Assembly (NCBI RefSeq): GCF_000265245.1
Contig: NZ_AJKS02000002.1
Location: forward strand, 277,573-334,335
DNA from: Halomonas smyrnensis AAD6
GTDB lineage: Bacteria; Pseudomonadota; Gammaproteobacteria; Pseudomonadales; Halomonadaceae
DNA length: 56,763 nt
Direction of reading: 5' to 3'
The position numbers and the translations under genes are program-made. The notes under the pieces were generated by a model that worked only from the letters and a program-made list of their open reading frames with translations, was not told the origin of the DNA and made no database searches. Below, piece by piece: positions 26,548-36,484 of the stretch (positions are counted from its first letter, which is position 1; each line of letters opens with the position of its first letter).

Positions 26548-28101
26548 TCAGCTGCGGATCAGGTGATCGAAGGCGCCCAGGGCGGCCTTGGAGCCCTCGC
26601 CCATGGCGATCACGATCTGCTTGTAGGGCACGGTGGTCACGTCGCCGGCGGCGAAGATGCCGGGCACCGAGGTCATGCCGCGCTCGTCGACCACGATCTC
26701 GCCGCGCTCGGAGAGCTCGATGGGCGAGTCCTTCAGCCACTCGGTGTTGGGCACCAGGCCGATCTGCACGAAGACGCCCTCGAGGGCCAGCTCGCGCAGC
26801 TCGCCGGAGGCGCGCTCCTCATAGCTCAGGCCGGTGACGCGGTTGCCGTCGCCGTTGACCTCGGTGGTGCGCGCGCCCTTGATCACCTCGACGTTGGGCA
26901 GGCTTGAGAGCTTCTTCTGCAGCACCTCGTCGGCGCGCAGCTCGTCCATGAACTCGATCAGCGTGACCTCCCCGACGATGCCGGCCAGGTCGATGGCCGC
27001 CTCGACGCCGGAGTTGCCGCCGCCGATCACCGCCACGCGCTTGCCCTTGAACAGCGGGCCGTCGCAGTGCGGGCAGTAGGCCACGCCCTTGTTGCGGTAC
27101 TCGGCCTCGCCCGGCACGTTCATCTCGCGCCAGCGGGCGCCGGTGGCCAGTACCAGGGTCTTGCTCCTGAGGCTGGCACCGGATTCGAAGCGCACCTCGT
27201 GATCGGCGCCCGGCTCGCCCGGCACCAGCTCGACGGCGCGCTGCAGGTTCATGATGTCGACGTCGTATTCCTTGACGTGCTCCTCCAGCGCCGCGGCCAG
27301 CTTGGGGCCCTCGGTGTGGGGCACCGAGATCAGGTTCTCGATCGACAGGGTGTCCAGTACCTGGCCGCCGAAGCGCTCGGCGGCCACGCCGGTGCGGATG
27401 CCCTTGCGCGCCGCATAGACGGCCGCCGCGGCGCCGGCCGGGCCGCCGCCGATCATCAGCGTGTCGAAGGCGGGCTTGTCGTTGAGCCTGGCGGCCTCGC
27501 GCTCGACGGCGCCGGTGTCGACCTTGGCCAGGATCTGCTCGAGGCTCATGCGGCCCTGGTCGAAGGTCTCGCCGTTGAGGAACACGCTCGGCACCGACAT
27601 CACCTCGCGGGCCTCGACCTCGTCCTGGAACAGGGCGCCGTCGATGGCATCGTGGGAGATGCGCGGGTTGAGGATCGCCATCAGGTTCAGCGCCTGGACC
27701 ACGTCCGGGCAGTTCTGGCACGACAGCGAGAAGTAGGTCTCGAAGTGCAGGTCGGCGTCGAGGGCACGGATCTGCTCGATGACCTCGTCGCTGGCCTTGG
27801 GCGGATGGCCACCCACCTGCAGCAGGGCCAGCACCAGCGAGGTGAACTCGTGGCCCATGGGGATGCCGGCGAAGACCACGCCGGTGGGCTCGCCGTCGCG
27901 GTGCAGGGCAAAGGACGGCACGCGCCGGTCGCCGCCCTCGGTGGACAGGGTGATCTTGTCGGAAAGGCCCGCGATCTGTTCGAGCAGAGCGTGCAGTTCC
28001 TTGGACTTGTCGCCGTCATCCAGGGTGGCGACCAGCTCAAAGGGTTGCGTGACCTTGCCGAGATAGGCTTTCAGCTGTTGCTTCAGAGAGTCGTCCAACA
28101 T
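26548..28101 (-). CDS. ahpF: Alkyl hydroperoxide reductase subunit F
   Basis: 517 residues from ATG 28101. The N-terminal thioredoxin-like domain pair has the CxxC centre SCQNCPDVV (about 128-131). The flavoprotein part has [18 protein letters not shown] (FAD), the catalytic CPHC (AYCPHCDGP), [17 protein letters not shown] (NAD) and FAAGDVT near the end. It transfers electrons from NADH to AhpC for peroxide reduction. It lies downstream of ahpC on the same strand, separated by 251 bp, so it may be partly on its own promoter or be read through from ahpC. Confidence 0.95.
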   Translation of the reverse strand: MLDDSLKQQLKAYLGKVTQPFELVATLDDGDKSKELHALLEQIAGLSDKITLSTEGGDRRVPSFALHRDGEPTGVVFAGIPMGHEFTSLVLALLQVGGHPPKASDEVIEQIRALDADLHFETYFSLSCQNCPDVVQALNLMAILNPRISHDAIDGALFQDEVEAREVMSVPSVFLNGETFDQGRMSLEQILAKVDTGAVEREAARLNDKPAFDTLMIGGGPAGAAAAVYAARKGIRTGVAAERFGGQVLDTLSIENLISVPHTEGPKLAAALEEHVKEYDVDIMNLQRAVELVPGEPGADHEVRFESGASLRSKTLVLATGARWREMNVPGEAEYRNKGVAYCPHCDGPLFKGKRVAVIGGGNSGVEAAIDLAGIVGEVTLIEFMDELRADEVLQKKLSSLPNVEVIKGARTTEVNGDGNRVTGLSYEERASGELRELALEGVFVQIGLVPNTEWLKDSPIELSERGEIVVDERGMTSVPGIFAAGDVTTVPYKQIVIAMGEGSKAALGAFDHLIRS

Positions 28102-28352
28102 AACGGCGGCAATCCTTGATGATATGTGACTCGCAGACACGACTTCCCCGTGCGGGTCGCGAAGGGCTCGCACCCGGAAGCAATGTCAGGAAAAACCGGA
28201 ATCGGGCCCCGCCGGGACGTCGCCCCGATCTCGCTTGCGCGACTGGTTGGGCGATCGAGGCGCAGCGCCTCGGCGGGGTAACGGGGCGCGGGAGCCTGCG
28301 ACTCCCGCTGAAGATCGGCGATCCGTGACGGATGCGCGGATCGGCAGTCCGT

Positions 28353-28916
28353 TTAGATCTTGCCGACCAGGTCCAGGGACGGCGCCAGGGTCTCTTCGCC
28401 TTCTTCCCACTTGGCCGGGCAGACCTCGTTGGGGTTGGCGCGGACGTACTGGGCGGCCTTGACCTTGCGCAGCAGCTCTTCGGCGTTACGGCCGATGTTG
28501 CCGGCGTTCAGCTCGATGATCTGGATCTTGCCGTCCGGATCGACGACGAAGGTGCCGCGGTCTGCAACGCCGGCTTCCTCGATCAGCACCTCGAAGTTGC
28601 GCGACACGACGTGGGTTGGGTCGGCCAGCATCGGGTACTGGAGCTTGCCAATGGTCTCGGAGCTGTCGTGCCAGGCCTTGTGGGTGAAGTGGGTGTCGGT
28701 GGACACGCCGTAGATCTCGACGCCGAGCTTCTTGAACTCGTCGTAGTTGTCGGCCAGGTCACCCAGCTCGGTCGGGCAGACGAAGGTGAAGTCGGCCGGA
28801 TAGAAGAAGAAGATGCTCCACTGGCCCTTCAGGCTCTCTTCGCTGACCTCGACGAAATCGCCGTTGTGATAAGCGGTGGCGTTGAACGGTTTGACTTCGG
28901 TATTGAGCAGTGACAT
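28353..28916 (-). CDS. ahpC: Alkyl hydroperoxide reductase subunit C (typical 2-Cys peroxiredoxin)
   Basis: 187 residues, ATG 28916. Peroxidatic cysteine in [15 protein letters not shown], resolving cysteine in [11 protein letters not shown], plus the GGLG/YF-like elements of enterobacterial AhpC. Cytosolic decameric peroxidase reduced by AhpF. The upstream A/T-rich region carries OxyR-like sequence. Complete. Confidence 0.96.
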   Translation of the reverse strand: MSLLNTEVKPFNATAYHNGDFVEVSEESLKGQWSIFFFYPADFTFVCPTELGDLADNYDEFKKLGVEIYGVSTDTHFTHKAWHDSSETIGKLQYPMLADPTHVVSRNFEVLIEEAGVADRGTFVVDPDGKIQIIELNAGNIGRNAEELLRKVKAAQYVRANPNEVCPAKWEEGEETLAPSLDLVGKI

Positions 28917-29011
28917 CGCGTCTATCTCCTGATTGAGGGGATGTGTGGTGAAGACGCGGTCAGAATAACCAGCCCCCGTTCATTGGTTAAATTGAATAGG
29001 GCGATGCTGAC

Positions 29012-29029
29012 GATAGCCAAGAGCTAATC
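29012..29029 (-). promoter_or_regulatory. Possible OxyR half-palindrome upstream of ahpC
   Basis: GATAG-N7-CTAATC resembles the OxyR ATAG-N7-CTAT unit with one extra base, about 100 bp upstream of the ahpC start. A second ATAG occurs at about 28996-28999 but at non-canonical spacing. Weak call, supported mainly by the known biology of ahpC. Confidence 0.35.
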
Positions 29030-29105
29030 GAGGTCCGTGGGAAGCAGGCCGCCCGGAGACTTGACGCCTCCGGGCGGAAAACCGCCGCGGCGTGTCGGCG
29101 CCGGC

Positions 29106-29534
29106 TCAGCGCAGGTCGCTGACCGCCTCGCGAATGTCCTCGACGCTGGCCTTGGTCAGGTCCTTGGCCAGGGAGTGGATGACCGTCTTGGCGGTGGGGC
29201 CGTCGAGCTTGTCGCGCAGCAGGCCGAGGAAGCGCGGCGGCGCCACCAGGATCAGCTTCTCCAGGGTGTTCTCGACCCGCGCGCGGTAGAGGCGGTCGGC
29301 CACCTCGCGGGCGAACAGCGCCTCGTGATGGTCGGAGGCCGTGCTCTCGCCGCCGGCGGAACGGGCGGAGGTGGCGGACGATTCATGCACGTCGCCTTCG
29401 CGGTCGGTCACCAGGTCGCCCTCGTGCAGGCGCCCCTCGGCGTGCACCAGGCTGTCCTTCTCTTCGAGCTTGAGGGCATCGCGGGTGAATACCCGGGCCC
29501 GGGCCGCATCGGCCACCACGATATAGGTCGTCAT
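29106..29534 (-). CDS. Host attachment protein-like (baeRF family) protein
   Basis: 142 residues from ATG 29534 (AAGGAG upstream). It begins TTYIVVADAARARVFTRDA, includes HEALFAREVADRLYRARVEN and LILVAPPRFLGLLRDKL, and ends SVEDIREAVSDLR. This is the 'host attachment protein' family, which belongs to the archaeo-eukaryotic release factor 1-like (baeRF) superfamily; some members act in ribosome-related processes. The name from Agrobacterium-plant contact is probably not informative here. Single-gene unit between ahpC and a small membrane protein gene. Confidence 0.82.
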   Translation of the reverse strand: MTTYIVVADAARARVFTRDALKLEEKDSLVHAEGRLHEGDLVTDREGDVHESSATSARSAGGESTASDHHEALFAREVADRLYRARVENTLEKLILVAPPRFLGLLRDKLDGPTAKTVIHSLAKDLTKASVEDIREAVSDLR

Positions 29535-29754
29535 CGTCGCTCCTTGTCTGGGCATGAGAGAGCGGTGAGGGGCTCGCCACTCTTCTCCCACAGCATTGGC
29601 AAGACGCCGCCCAGCGTCAAACGGCGACACCCGCCGTCGGCATCCGCGGACACTGCCGCGCGGCCGCCGGCTGGGGTAGGATGCCGCCCTCGCCGGCACG
29701 GAGCGCCGGCACGACTGCCCGGCATCCCGACGGCCGACTCCCGGAGGACACGAT

Positions 29755-30243
29755 ATGCGCCACTTCCTGTTCCCGCGGCATCCCCTGCCGCGTCGCACCC
29801 TGCTGTTCTGCCACGCCATGCTGCAGCTCGGCCTGCTGGCGGCCGGCGGCCTGTGGCTGGCCCCGCACACGCCGTGGCTGGCCGAGTCCGGCTGGCGCGA
29901 GGCCTGGCCCGAACTGGCCCTAGGCGGCGGCGCGACGCTGCTGGCCATGGTCGCCCTGCGGCTGCTGGCCGAGCTGTGGCTGCTGCCCCATCATCTGGCC
30001 GCCCAGCGCGCCGGCTTCTCCGCCGGCTCGGTGGTCACCCGCTCGATCGAGCACCGCCCCGCGGTCCACGACCGGGAGCACGCCTGGGTCCCCGGCGCCC
30101 GCGAGGTCGACGCCGAGGACGCGGTGCTGAGCCCGGCCCGGGTGGCGGGCCAGGCGCCGCCACAGCGCCGCCACGACGAGCCGAGCCTGGACCTGGCCGG
30201 CGGCCACGCGGAACCGGCGCCCGCCAACGAGCCGCGGCTCTAG
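29755..30243 (+). CDS. Small membrane protein of unknown function
   Basis: 162 residues, ATG 29755 preceded by GGAGG. Two hydrophobic helices (about residues 16-38, TLLFCHAMLQLGLLAAGGLW, and 53-75, LALGGGATLLAMVALRLLAE) are followed by a hydrophilic, charged C-terminal half without recognised motifs (REVDAEDAV, PPQRRHDEPSLD). A strong terminator follows. The function is unknown; the coding call is supported by the ribosome site, the codon usage and the terminator. Confidence 0.7.
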   Translation: MRHFLFPRHPLPRRTLLFCHAMLQLGLLAAGGLWLAPHTPWLAESGWREAWPELALGGGATLLAMVALRLLAELWLLPHHLAAQRAGFSAGSVVTRSIEHRPAVHDREHAWVPGAREVDAEDAVLSPARVAGQAPPQRRHDEPSLDLAGGHAEPAPANEPRL

Positions 30244-30279
30244 GCGCTGTCTGCCGCAAAGCGGGCGCCCGCCCTGAAG

Positions 30280-30311
30280 CGACGAACCCCGGCCTTGGCC
30301 GGGGTTCGTCG
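30280..30311. terminator. Strong hairpin terminator between convergent genes
   Basis: CGACGAACCCCGGCC pairs perfectly with GGCCGGGGTTCGTCG over a TT centre, followed by TTT on the plus strand. It serves the membrane-protein gene and probably also convergent speE. Confidence 0.88.
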
Positions 30312-30334
30312 TTTCACGTCTCTGCCAGGCTCGC

Positions 30335-31255
30335 TCAGTCCGCCAGCAGCCGGCGCATGAAGGGCGGCAGCGCCAGGGCGCCGCGATGGGCCTCGACGGT
30401 GTAGTAGTCGAGCGGCATCTCGCTGGCCGCGGCCTCCACCTCGCGAAAGCTGGCCACGTCGGTCGCCTTGCCGGCCAGGGTCACGCTCCACCAGCCGGAG
30501 GGATAGACCGGCTGCGGGAAGGGCAGCGTGGCCACGCTGTCGAAGCCGGCCTCGCGCATGTCATGGCGCAGCTCGCGGATGATCGAACCGCTGTGGTAGA
30601 GCGGCGACTCGCTCTGCTGCACCAGCACGCCGCCCGGGCGCAGCACGCGATGGCAGCGGCGCAGGAAGTCGGTCTTGAACAGGCCCTCGGCGGGGCCCAC
30701 CGGGTCGGTGGAGTCGATGATCAGCACGTCGATGCTGTCGTCGTCCGCCTCCTCGATCCACTTCACCCCGTCGTCGAAGCGCAGCTCGGCGCGCGGGTCG
30801 CCGTTGGACTCGACGAGCGCCGGGAAGAAGCGCTCGGAGGCCCGGGTCACTTCCTCGTCGATATCGATCTGGGTGACCTTCTCGACCCCGGGATGACGCA
30901 GCACCTCGCGCAGGGTGCCGCAGTCGCCGCCGCCGATGATCACCACCCGCTTCGGATCGGCGTGGGTGAACAGCGCCGGATGGGCGATCATCTCGTGATA
31001 GAGGAAGTTGTCGCGGTCGGTCAGCATCACGCAGCCGTCGAGCACCAGCAGGTTGCCGAAGGTCTCGGTCGCGTAGACCTCGAGGTGCTGATAGGGGCTC
31101 TGCACCTCGTGCAGCTTCTCGGAGACCTTCAGCGAGAAGGCGCTGCCGTGGCTATCGAAGACTTCGGTGAACCAGCCGGAATCACCGGAATTGAGGCCAG
31201 CATCGGGGCCTGAATCGAGGCCAGCGTCGGGGCCGGTATCAAGAGAGGAACTCAT
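30335..31255 (-). CDS. speE: Polyamine aminopropyltransferase (spermidine synthase)
   Basis: 306 residues from ATG 31255. The core has LHEVQSPYQHLEVYATE, LTDRDNFLYHEMIAHPALF, the SAM-binding VVIIGGGDCGTLREVLRHPG, QIDIDEEV, and DSTDPVGPAEGLF. It transfers an aminopropyl group from decarboxylated S-adenosylmethionine to putrescine. The N-terminus carries an unusual Gly/Asp-rich extension made of a degenerate repeat (DTGPDAGL-DSGPDAGL-NSGDSG) not found in E. coli SpeE, which begins close to the WFTE/WHET motif. No speD is adjacent. Confidence 0.92.
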   Translation of the reverse strand: MSSSLDTGPDAGLDSGPDAGLNSGDSGWFTEVFDSHGSAFSLKVSEKLHEVQSPYQHLEVYATETFGNLLVLDGCVMLTDRDNFLYHEMIAHPALFTHADPKRVVIIGGGDCGTLREVLRHPGVEKVTQIDIDEEVTRASERFFPALVESNGDPRAELRFDDGVKWIEEADDDSIDVLIIDSTDPVGPAEGLFKTDFLRRCHRVLRPGGVLVQQSESPLYHSGSIIRELRHDMREAGFDSVATLPFPQPVYPSGWWSVTLAGKATDVASFREVEAAASEMPLDYYTVEAHRGALALPPFMRRLLAD

Positions 31256-31319
31256 CGGAAACCCTCGGGGTGACGAGTGAAAGGAAACCATGGCCGCCGC
31301 GGCGACCGTACAGGGGCGT

Positions 31320-31712
31320 CTAGGCGCGCCCGGGCAGCAAGGCCCTCCGCAGGCCGGCCAGCACCAGCACCGCGCAACCGGCGCCCAAGGCGTTGGCCAG
31401 GATGTCGGCGGGATCGCCGCCGAAGCGCCCGGGCACCGCGATCTGGGCGAACTCGATCGCCACGCCGAACAGCGCCGCCGCGGCGAAGGCCAGCGGCAGG
31501 CGCAGCCCGGCCAGCCCACCGAGCCCGGCGATGGCGGCGTAGCCGAGGAAGTGGTTGAGCTTGTCCCAGGGCAGCGAGCGTGGCAGCTCGTCGCTCGGCA
31601 TCAGGCTGCCCCAGGCCACCGTCAGGGCCGCCGCCAGCGCCAGCCCGGCCCACAGGCGGCGCCGGTCGTGCCAGCGCCGCAGCAGATCAATGAGCCGGGC
31701 GGGCTCAGTCAT
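31320..31712 (-). CDS. VanZ-like family membrane protein
   Basis: 130 residues from ATG 31712, overlapping the hemE stop by 8 bases. Four hydrophobic segments with the VanZ-type motifs [49 protein letters not shown]. VanZ homologues of this size are widespread and mostly uncharacterised. It is translationally coupled to hemE, perhaps only for convenience. Family is clear; role unknown. Confidence 0.82.
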   Translation of the reverse strand: MTEPARLIDLLRRWHDRRRLWAGLALAAALTVAWGSLMPSDELPRSLPWDKLNHFLGYAAIAGLGGLAGLRLPLAFAAAALFGVAIEFAQIAVPGRFGGDPADILANALGAGCAVLVLAGLRRALLPGRA

Positions 31713-32781
31713 GGGCGATGCGTTGGTGATAGGCCGGGCTCAGCTCGTGCAGGGCGTCCATGAAGGCACTGACGTGATCCGGGTCGGTGAACTGGCTGAT
31801 GCCGTGGCCCAGGTTGAACACGTGGCCGGGGCCCTCGCCGTAGCTGTCGAGGATGCGCGCCACCTCGGCGCGGATCGCCGACGGCCGCGAGAACAGCACG
31901 TTGGGGTCCAGGTTGCCCTGCAGGGCGACCCGATGGCCGACCCGCTCCCGGGCGACGGACAGCTCGGTGCTCCAGTCCAGCCCCAGGGCGTCGGCGCCGG
32001 AGGCCGACATCTCCTCGAGCCACTGGCCGCCGTTCTTGGTGAACAGGATCACCGGCACCTTGCGCCCCTCGTGCTCGCGGATCAGCCCGGCGACGATCTG
32101 CTCCATGTAGCGCAGCGAGAACTCCAGGTAGGCCGGCGTCGAGAGCGCCCCGCCCCAGGTGTCGAAGATCTGCACCACCTGGGCGCCGGCGCGGATCTGG
32201 GCGTTGAGGTAGTCGGTGACCGCGTGGGCCAGGGTGTCGAGCAGCCGGTGCATGGTGTCCGGCGTGTCGTAGAGCATCGCCTTGACGTGGCGGAAGTCCT
32301 TGCTGGAGGCGCCCTCCACCATGTAGGTGGCCAGCGTCCAGGGACTGCCGGAGAAGCCGATCAGCGGCACCCGGCCATTGAGCTCGCGGCGAATCGTGGA
32401 GACCGCGTTCATCACGTAGTCGAGGTCGCGCTCGGCGTCGGGCACGGTGAGCGCCTCCACCGCCTCGGTGGTGCGCACCGGCTTGCGAAACTTGGGCCCC
32501 TCGCCGGTCTCGAAGTAGAGCCCCAGGCCCATGGCGTCGGGGATGGTGAGGATGTCCGAGAACAGGATGGCGGCATCCAGCGGATAGCGCTCCAGCGGCT
32601 GCAGGGTGACCTCGCAGGCGCGATCGCGATCGCGACACAGGTCCATGAAGCTGCCGGCCTGGGCCCGCACCTCGCGGTATTCCGGCAGGTAGCGGCCGGC
32701 CTGGCGCATCATCCACACCGGAGTGCGGTCCACGGGCTGCCGCGCCAGGGCGCGCAGAAGGCGATCGTTCTTGAGTTCCAT
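31705..32781 (-). CDS. hemE: Uroporphyrinogen decarboxylase
   Basis: 358 residues from ATG 32781 (MELKNDRLL); an in-frame ATG at 32793 adds MSAR and is equally possible, as neither has a strong ribosome site. Signatures are [18 protein letters not shown] (substrate-binding signature), [34 protein letters not shown], and [16 protein letters not shown]. It catalyses uroporphyrinogen III to coproporphyrinogen III in haem synthesis. Complete. Confidence 0.96.
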   Translation of the reverse strand: MELKNDRLLRALARQPVDRTPVWMMRQAGRYLPEYREVRAQAGSFMDLCRDRDRACEVTLQPLERYPLDAAILFSDILTIPDAMGLGLYFETGEGPKFRKPVRTTEAVEALTVPDAERDLDYVMNAVSTIRRELNGRVPLIGFSGSPWTLATYMVEGASSKDFRHVKAMLYDTPDTMHRLLDTLAHAVTDYLNAQIRAGAQVVQIFDTWGGALSTPAYLEFSLRYMEQIVAGLIREHEGRKVPVILFTKNGGQWLEEMSASGADALGLDWSTELSVARERVGHRVALQGNLDPNVLFSRPSAIRAEVARILDSYGEGPGHVFNLGHGISQFTDPDHVSAFMDALHELSPAYHQRIAHD

Positions 32782-32918
32782 GCGGGCGCTCATCCACGGA
32801 AAATGTGGCGACATTGTAACCCATCGGAACCGCACGGGCTGCTCGTGAGCCCGTCATCGTCCTGATAGAATGCGGGCATATCCATCGGCCACGCCATGGT
32901 CATGCATCGAGGTACACC

Positions 32919-33554
32919 GTGACGATTCGCTACATCGCCGCCTCCCGGCTGCCCACTCCCTGGGCCACCTTCACCATGCACGGCTTCGAAGACGAGGCCA
33001 CCGGCAAGGATCACATCGTCCTGACCCTGGGCGACGTCGACGATGGCGCGCCGGTGCTGGGCCGTGTGCATTCCGAGTGCCTGACCGGCGACGCCCTGTT
33101 CTCGATGCGCTGCGACTGCGGCTATCAGCTGCAGGAAGCGCTCAAGCGCATCGCCGCCGAGGGCCGCGGCGTGCTGCTGTATCTGCGTCAGGAAGGCCGC
33201 GGCATCGGCCTGCTCAACAAGATCCGCGCCTATCACCTCCAGGACCAGGGGGCCGACACCGTGGAAGCCAACGAGCAGCTCGGCTTCGATGCCGACCTGC
33301 GCCGCTACGACCTCTGCCTGCCGATGCTCGAGCAGCTGGGCATCGGCGCGCTCCGGCTGATGACCAACAACCCGCGCAAGGTCGATGCCCTGACCCAGGT
33401 CGGCGTCGAGGTCAGCGAGCGGGTGGGGCTGACCACCGGGCTCAACCCGCACAACGAGCACTACCTCTCCACCAAGGCCGGCAAGCTCGGCCACATGATG
33501 GCGCTGGACGACTTCACCCAGGCCAGCGACGTGGATATCGAGCGCAAGTCCTGA
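32919..33554 (+). CDS. ribA: GTP cyclohydrolase II
   Basis: 211 residues, GTG start at 32919 with GAGG six bases upstream. Zn ligands [17 protein letters not shown]-binding [20 protein letters not shown], and [10 protein letters not shown] are all present. It opens GTP to the first riboflavin precursor. It is the stand-alone form, not a RibBA fusion. Slightly longer than the E. coli enzyme at both ends. Confidence 0.95.
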   Translation: MTIRYIAASRLPTPWATFTMHGFEDEATGKDHIVLTLGDVDDGAPVLGRVHSECLTGDALFSMRCDCGYQLQEALKRIAAEGRGVLLYLRQEGRGIGLLNKIRAYHLQDQGADTVEANEQLGFDADLRRYDLCLPMLEQLGIGALRLMTNNPRKVDALTQVGVEVSERVGLTTGLNPHNEHYLSTKAGKLGHMMALDDFTQASDVDIERKS

Positions 33555-33626
33555 TCGACTCCGCACTGACCTGACGGGAACCTCCCCTTCGACGCCGCCG
33601 TCGAAGGACAAAGGGAGGTGCCCGTC

Positions 33627-34298
33627 ATGCCTCGACCCTCGCCCCGCGACGATCCCGGCTATTCGCTCCTGGAGGAGCTGCTGCACAGCGTCAGCCATGG
33701 CGTGGGCGCCCTGCTCAGCGTCGCCGGGCTGGTGACGCTGATCGCGCTGGGCAGCCGCGAACTGACCGGCGGCCCCTACAAGCTCACCGCGGTCTCCCTC
33801 TACGGCACCACCCTGGTGCTGCTCTACACCGCCTCCACCCTCTACCACGGCACGCGCCATCCCGGCCTCAAGCGCGCCTTCCGCCTGCTCGACCACTGCG
33901 CGATCTACGCCCTGATCGCCGGCACCTACACGCCCTTCCTGATGGTCAACCTGCGCGACTCCGTGGGCGCGCCGCTGCTGGCGGTGATCTGGACCCTGGC
34001 CGTGGCCGGCATCGGCCTGAAGGTCATGCGCCCCTTCGCGCTGGGCGGCCTGCACATGGGCAACTACCTGCTGATGGGCTGGCTGATCGTGCTCGCCGCC
34101 GGCGAGCTTCCGACCGCCTTTACCGCCACCGGCCTGGCGCTGCTGGTTGGCGGCGGGCTGACCTACTCGCTGGGCCTGGTGTTCTTCGCCGTCCGCGCCA
34201 TTCCCTACAACCACGCGGCCTGGCACCTGTGCGTGATGGGCGGCAGCGCCTGCCACTTCGCCGCCGTGGTCGTCGACGTGCTGCCCCATCCGGGCTGA
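33627..34298 (+). CDS. Haemolysin III / PAQR family membrane protein (TrhA-like)
   Basis: 223 residues; ATG 33627 at good spacing from AAGGGAGG (an in-frame GTG at 33618 overlaps that site). Seven predicted helices with family motifs LLHSVSHGVGALLS, TASTLYHG, LLDHCAIYALIAGTYTPF, and the C-terminal NHAAWHLCVMGGSACHF, whose His residues are the likely metal ligands. Members have been linked to membrane homeostasis; true haemolysin activity should not be assumed. Confidence 0.92.
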   Translation: MPRPSPRDDPGYSLLEELLHSVSHGVGALLSVAGLVTLIALGSRELTGGPYKLTAVSLYGTTLVLLYTASTLYHGTRHPGLKRAFRLLDHCAIYALIAGTYTPFLMVNLRDSVGAPLLAVIWTLAVAGIGLKVMRPFALGGLHMGNYLLMGWLIVLAAGELPTAFTATGLALLVGGGLTYSLGLVFFAVRAIPYNHAAWHLCVMGGSACHFAAVVVDVLPHPG

Positions 34299-34412
34299 TG
34301 CCCTCCCTGCGCTCGCGCGGTCAGAGGCTCTCGCAGGCTTGCTCGCGACCCTCAACGGCGTGGGCCGGGCCAAGATAGGCCGACTTTATCGGCGCCATAG
34401 CTAACAGTGCTC

Positions 34413-34440
34413 TTGTTTATATTTAGCATGCTACTATAAT
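34413..34440 (+). promoter_or_regulatory. Sigma-70 promoter of the small exported protein gene
   Basis: TTGTTT (34413-34418) and TATAAT (34435-34440) separated by 16 bases, in a strikingly A/T-rich stretch for this genome, about 88 bp upstream of the next start codon. Confidence 0.65.
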
Positions 34441-34527
34441 TCTCCTCATCGAACGGTCCGGGACACACCGGACGCCACACGAAACAAAGACCGACGGAAA
34501 AGACCGACCAGAGAGAGGAGACACCTC

Positions 34528-34818
34528 ATGAAGACCAAGATGATCGCCGCCAGCCTGCTGCTCGCCGCCCTGCCCATCGCCGCCCAGGCCGACAACGCCT
34601 CCGAGCGCGCCCTGATGCTGAATCCGGAGCCGCTGTCCACCGCGACCGTCCAGGGCGCCGCGGCGCAGGACGCCAGCCAGGAAGACGTCGTCGCCACCTG
34701 GGGCGCCAGCGAGGCCATGGCCCAGGCGCGCCTGCGGCTGAATGCCCAGCGGCAGCAGACCCACATCGCCTCCAGCGGCGACGCCACCGAGCTGGCCCGC
34801 CAGGCCACTCAGGGCTGA
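34528..34818 (+). CDS. Small exported protein of unknown function
   Basis: 96 residues, ATG 34528 with GAGGAG upstream and a good promoter. Signal peptide MKTKMIAASLLLAALPIAAQA; the mature 75 residues are Ala/Gln-rich (TATVQGAAAQDASQEDVVAT, ASEAMAQARLRLNAQRQQTH) and probably largely helical or disordered, without cysteine. No family recognised. It has its own promoter and a terminator, so it is likely a monocistronic, well-expressed envelope protein. Confidence 0.75.
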   Translation: MKTKMIAASLLLAALPIAAQADNASERALMLNPEPLSTATVQGAAAQDASQEDVVATWGASEAMAQARLRLNAQRQQTHIASSGDATELARQATQG

Positions 34819-34871
34819 GGAAACCACCTCCCCCGCCCGGCATCCAGCCACATCGCGACCGCCTCCCGGCG

Positions 34872-34950
34872 TCCCGATGCAAGAAGCCCCCGACCTCGGT
34901 CGGGGGCTTCTTCGCGTTGGCGCATGCTGCCAGGCGCGATCAGGCGGCGG
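34872..34950. repeat. 79-bp direct repeat, copy A (terminator plus gene 3' end)
   Basis: About 72 of 79 bases are identical to 36584-36662, in the same orientation, 1712 bp apart. It includes the hairpin and the stop and final codons of the minus-strand antiporter gene. See copy B and the corresponding finding. Confidence 0.88.
34881..34912. terminator. Bidirectional terminator (copy A)
   Basis: AAGAAGCCCCCGAC with GTCGGGGGCTTCTT, 14-bp stem and 4-base loop, between the convergent small exported protein gene and the antiporter gene. Confidence 0.85.
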
Positions 34951-36484
34951 CCCGCTCGGCCGGCAGGCCCCAGCAGCGACGCAGCACCAAGGCCGTGGCC
35001 ACCATCGCGACGGCGCCGGTGGCCCCGCCGATCAGGGCGCTGCCGGTCAGGCCGGCGACGAAGAACGCCAGGATGCCGGCCAGGCCCGCGGTGACCGCAT
35101 AGGGCAGCTGGGTGCGCACGTGATCGATGTGGTCGCAGGACGACCCCGCCGAGGACAGGATGGTGGTGTCCGAGATCGGCGAGCAGTGATCGCCGAAGAT
35201 GCCGCCGCTGAGCACCGCCGCGATGGCCAGCGCCAGCGGCAGGTCCATGGCCATGGCCACCGGCATGGCGATGGGGATCAGGATGGCGAAGGTGCCGTAG
35301 GAGGTGCCGGTGGTGAAGGCCACCAGGGCGCCGATCAGGAACAGCAGCACCGGCACCAGGCTCGGCGCGATGCTGGCCTCGGCCAGGGTCACCAGGTAGT
35401 CGGCGGTGCCGAGCTCGGTGGTCACGCTGCCGATCGACCAGGCCAGGGTGAGGATGATGTAGACCAGGGTCATGCTCTTGATGCCGTCGACCACGATCTC
35501 CATGGCCTCGCGGAAGTCGAACAGCTTCTGGGCCATGCCCATGACGAGCCCCACCGCCACCGCCACGAAGGTGGCGATCAGGATCGACTGGCCGCCGTCG
35601 GCCTCGCCCACCGCGGTGACCAGGTCGTTCTCGGGGAAGTTGCCGGTCCACAGGAAGAGCGGGGGAATCATCCCCACCAGCACGCCGATAGGCACCAGCA
35701 TGTTGCGCTTGCGAGACTGATGTTCCGGCACCGAGATCATCTCCTCGACCTCGTGGCCGGAGGGCGGGTTGGCGCCCTCGGCCATCACCTCGCCGGTGGT
35801 GCGCGCGCGCTGCTCGGCGCGGGCCATCGGGCCGTAATCGCCCTGGGTGACGACCAGGAAGACGATCAGCCCCAGCGCCAGCCAGGCGTAGAAGTTGAGC
35901 GGGATCGACGACAGGTAGATCAGGTACTCGGAGCCCTCGAGCCCCATGGTCGCAAGCTGGGTGCCGATCAGGCCCATCACGAACACCACCCAGGTGGAGA
36001 CCGGCCCCAGCAGGCACATCGGTGCCGAGGTGGAGTCCACGATATAGGCCAGCTTCTCCCGCGAGACCCGCATGCGATCGGTGATCGGCCGCATCACGCT
36101 GCCCACGGTCAGGGCGTTGAAGTAGTCCTCGAAGAAGATCAGCACCCCGAGCCCCAGGGTCGCGCCCTGGGCGCCGCGCCGGGAGGCGACCCGGGCGGAG
36201 ATCGCGCGGGCGATCGCCTGGGCGCCGCCGGTGCGCTGCAGCACGCCGATCAGCACGCCGAACAGGCCGCAGTAGATCAGCACCGTGACGCTCCATTCGT
36301 CGCCGACGCTGGGAATGATGAAGTCGCCGAAGCTGTCGTAGAGGCCGGCCGCGGGGTTGCCGCCCGCCAGCATGGTGGCGCCCAGCCAGACGCCACAGAA
36401 CAGCGCCGGAATGACGTTGCGCGTCACCAGCGCCAGCAGGATGGCCAGCACGGGCGGCAGGAGGGAAAAGGCTCCGAATGACAT
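34940..36484 (-). CDS. NhaC-family Na+/H+ antiporter
   Basis: 514 residues from ATG 36484 (MSFGAFSLLPPVL), preceded by GGAG at suitable spacing; the in-frame ATG at 36508 has no ribosome site. About 11-12 hydrophobic helices; motifs LIFFEDYFNALTVGSVMRPITD, YIVDSTSAPMCLLGPVSTWV, FTTGTSYGTFAILIPIA, and GGIFGDHCSPISDTTILSS are typical of NhaC/YuiF-like proteins. It is expected to exchange Na+ (or an organic substrate such as malate/lactate in some relatives) for protons across the inner membrane, plausible in a halophile. The gene is bracketed by direct repeats. Confidence 0.9.
   Translation of the reverse strand: MSFGAFSLLPPVLAILLALVTRNVIPALFCGVWLGATMLAGGNPAAGLYDSFGDFIIPSVGDEWSVTVLIYCGLFGVLIGVLQRTGGAQAIARAISARVASRRGAQGATLGLGVLIFFEDYFNALTVGSVMRPITDRMRVSREKLAYIVDSTSAPMCLLGPVSTWVVFVMGLIGTQLATMGLEGSEYLIYLSSIPLNFYAWLALGLIVFLVVTQGDYGPMARAEQRARTTGEVMAEGANPPSGHEVEEMISVPEHQSRKRNMLVPIGVLVGMIPPLFLWTGNFPENDLVTAVGEADGGQSILIATFVAVAVGLVMGMAQKLFDFREAMEIVVDGIKSMTLVYIILTLAWSIGSVTTELGTADYLVTLAEASIAPSLVPVLLFLIGALVAFTTGTSYGTFAILIPIAMPVAMAMDLPLALAIAAVLSGGIFGDHCSPISDTTILSSAGSSCDHIDHVRTQLPYAVTAGLAGILAFFVAGLTGSALIGGATGAVAMVATALVLRRCWGLPAERAAA

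Noticed and set aside
28102..28352. Possible small gene or RNA between ahpC and ahpF
   Set aside because: The 251 bp contain several GC-rich inverted stretches but no frame with a ribosome site and no recognisable RNA; left unannotated.
29012..29029. Complete four-element OxyR site upstream of ahpC
   Set aside because: Only one ATAG-N7-CTAT-like unit is convincing and the second element is at the wrong spacing, so only a low-confidence half-site was listed.
34742..36481. Plus-strand frame of 579 codons rich in His/Gln/Gly opposite the antiporter gene
   Set aside because: Antisense shadow of the NhaC-like membrane protein; no motifs, and it crosses the terminator and the small exported protein's 3' end.
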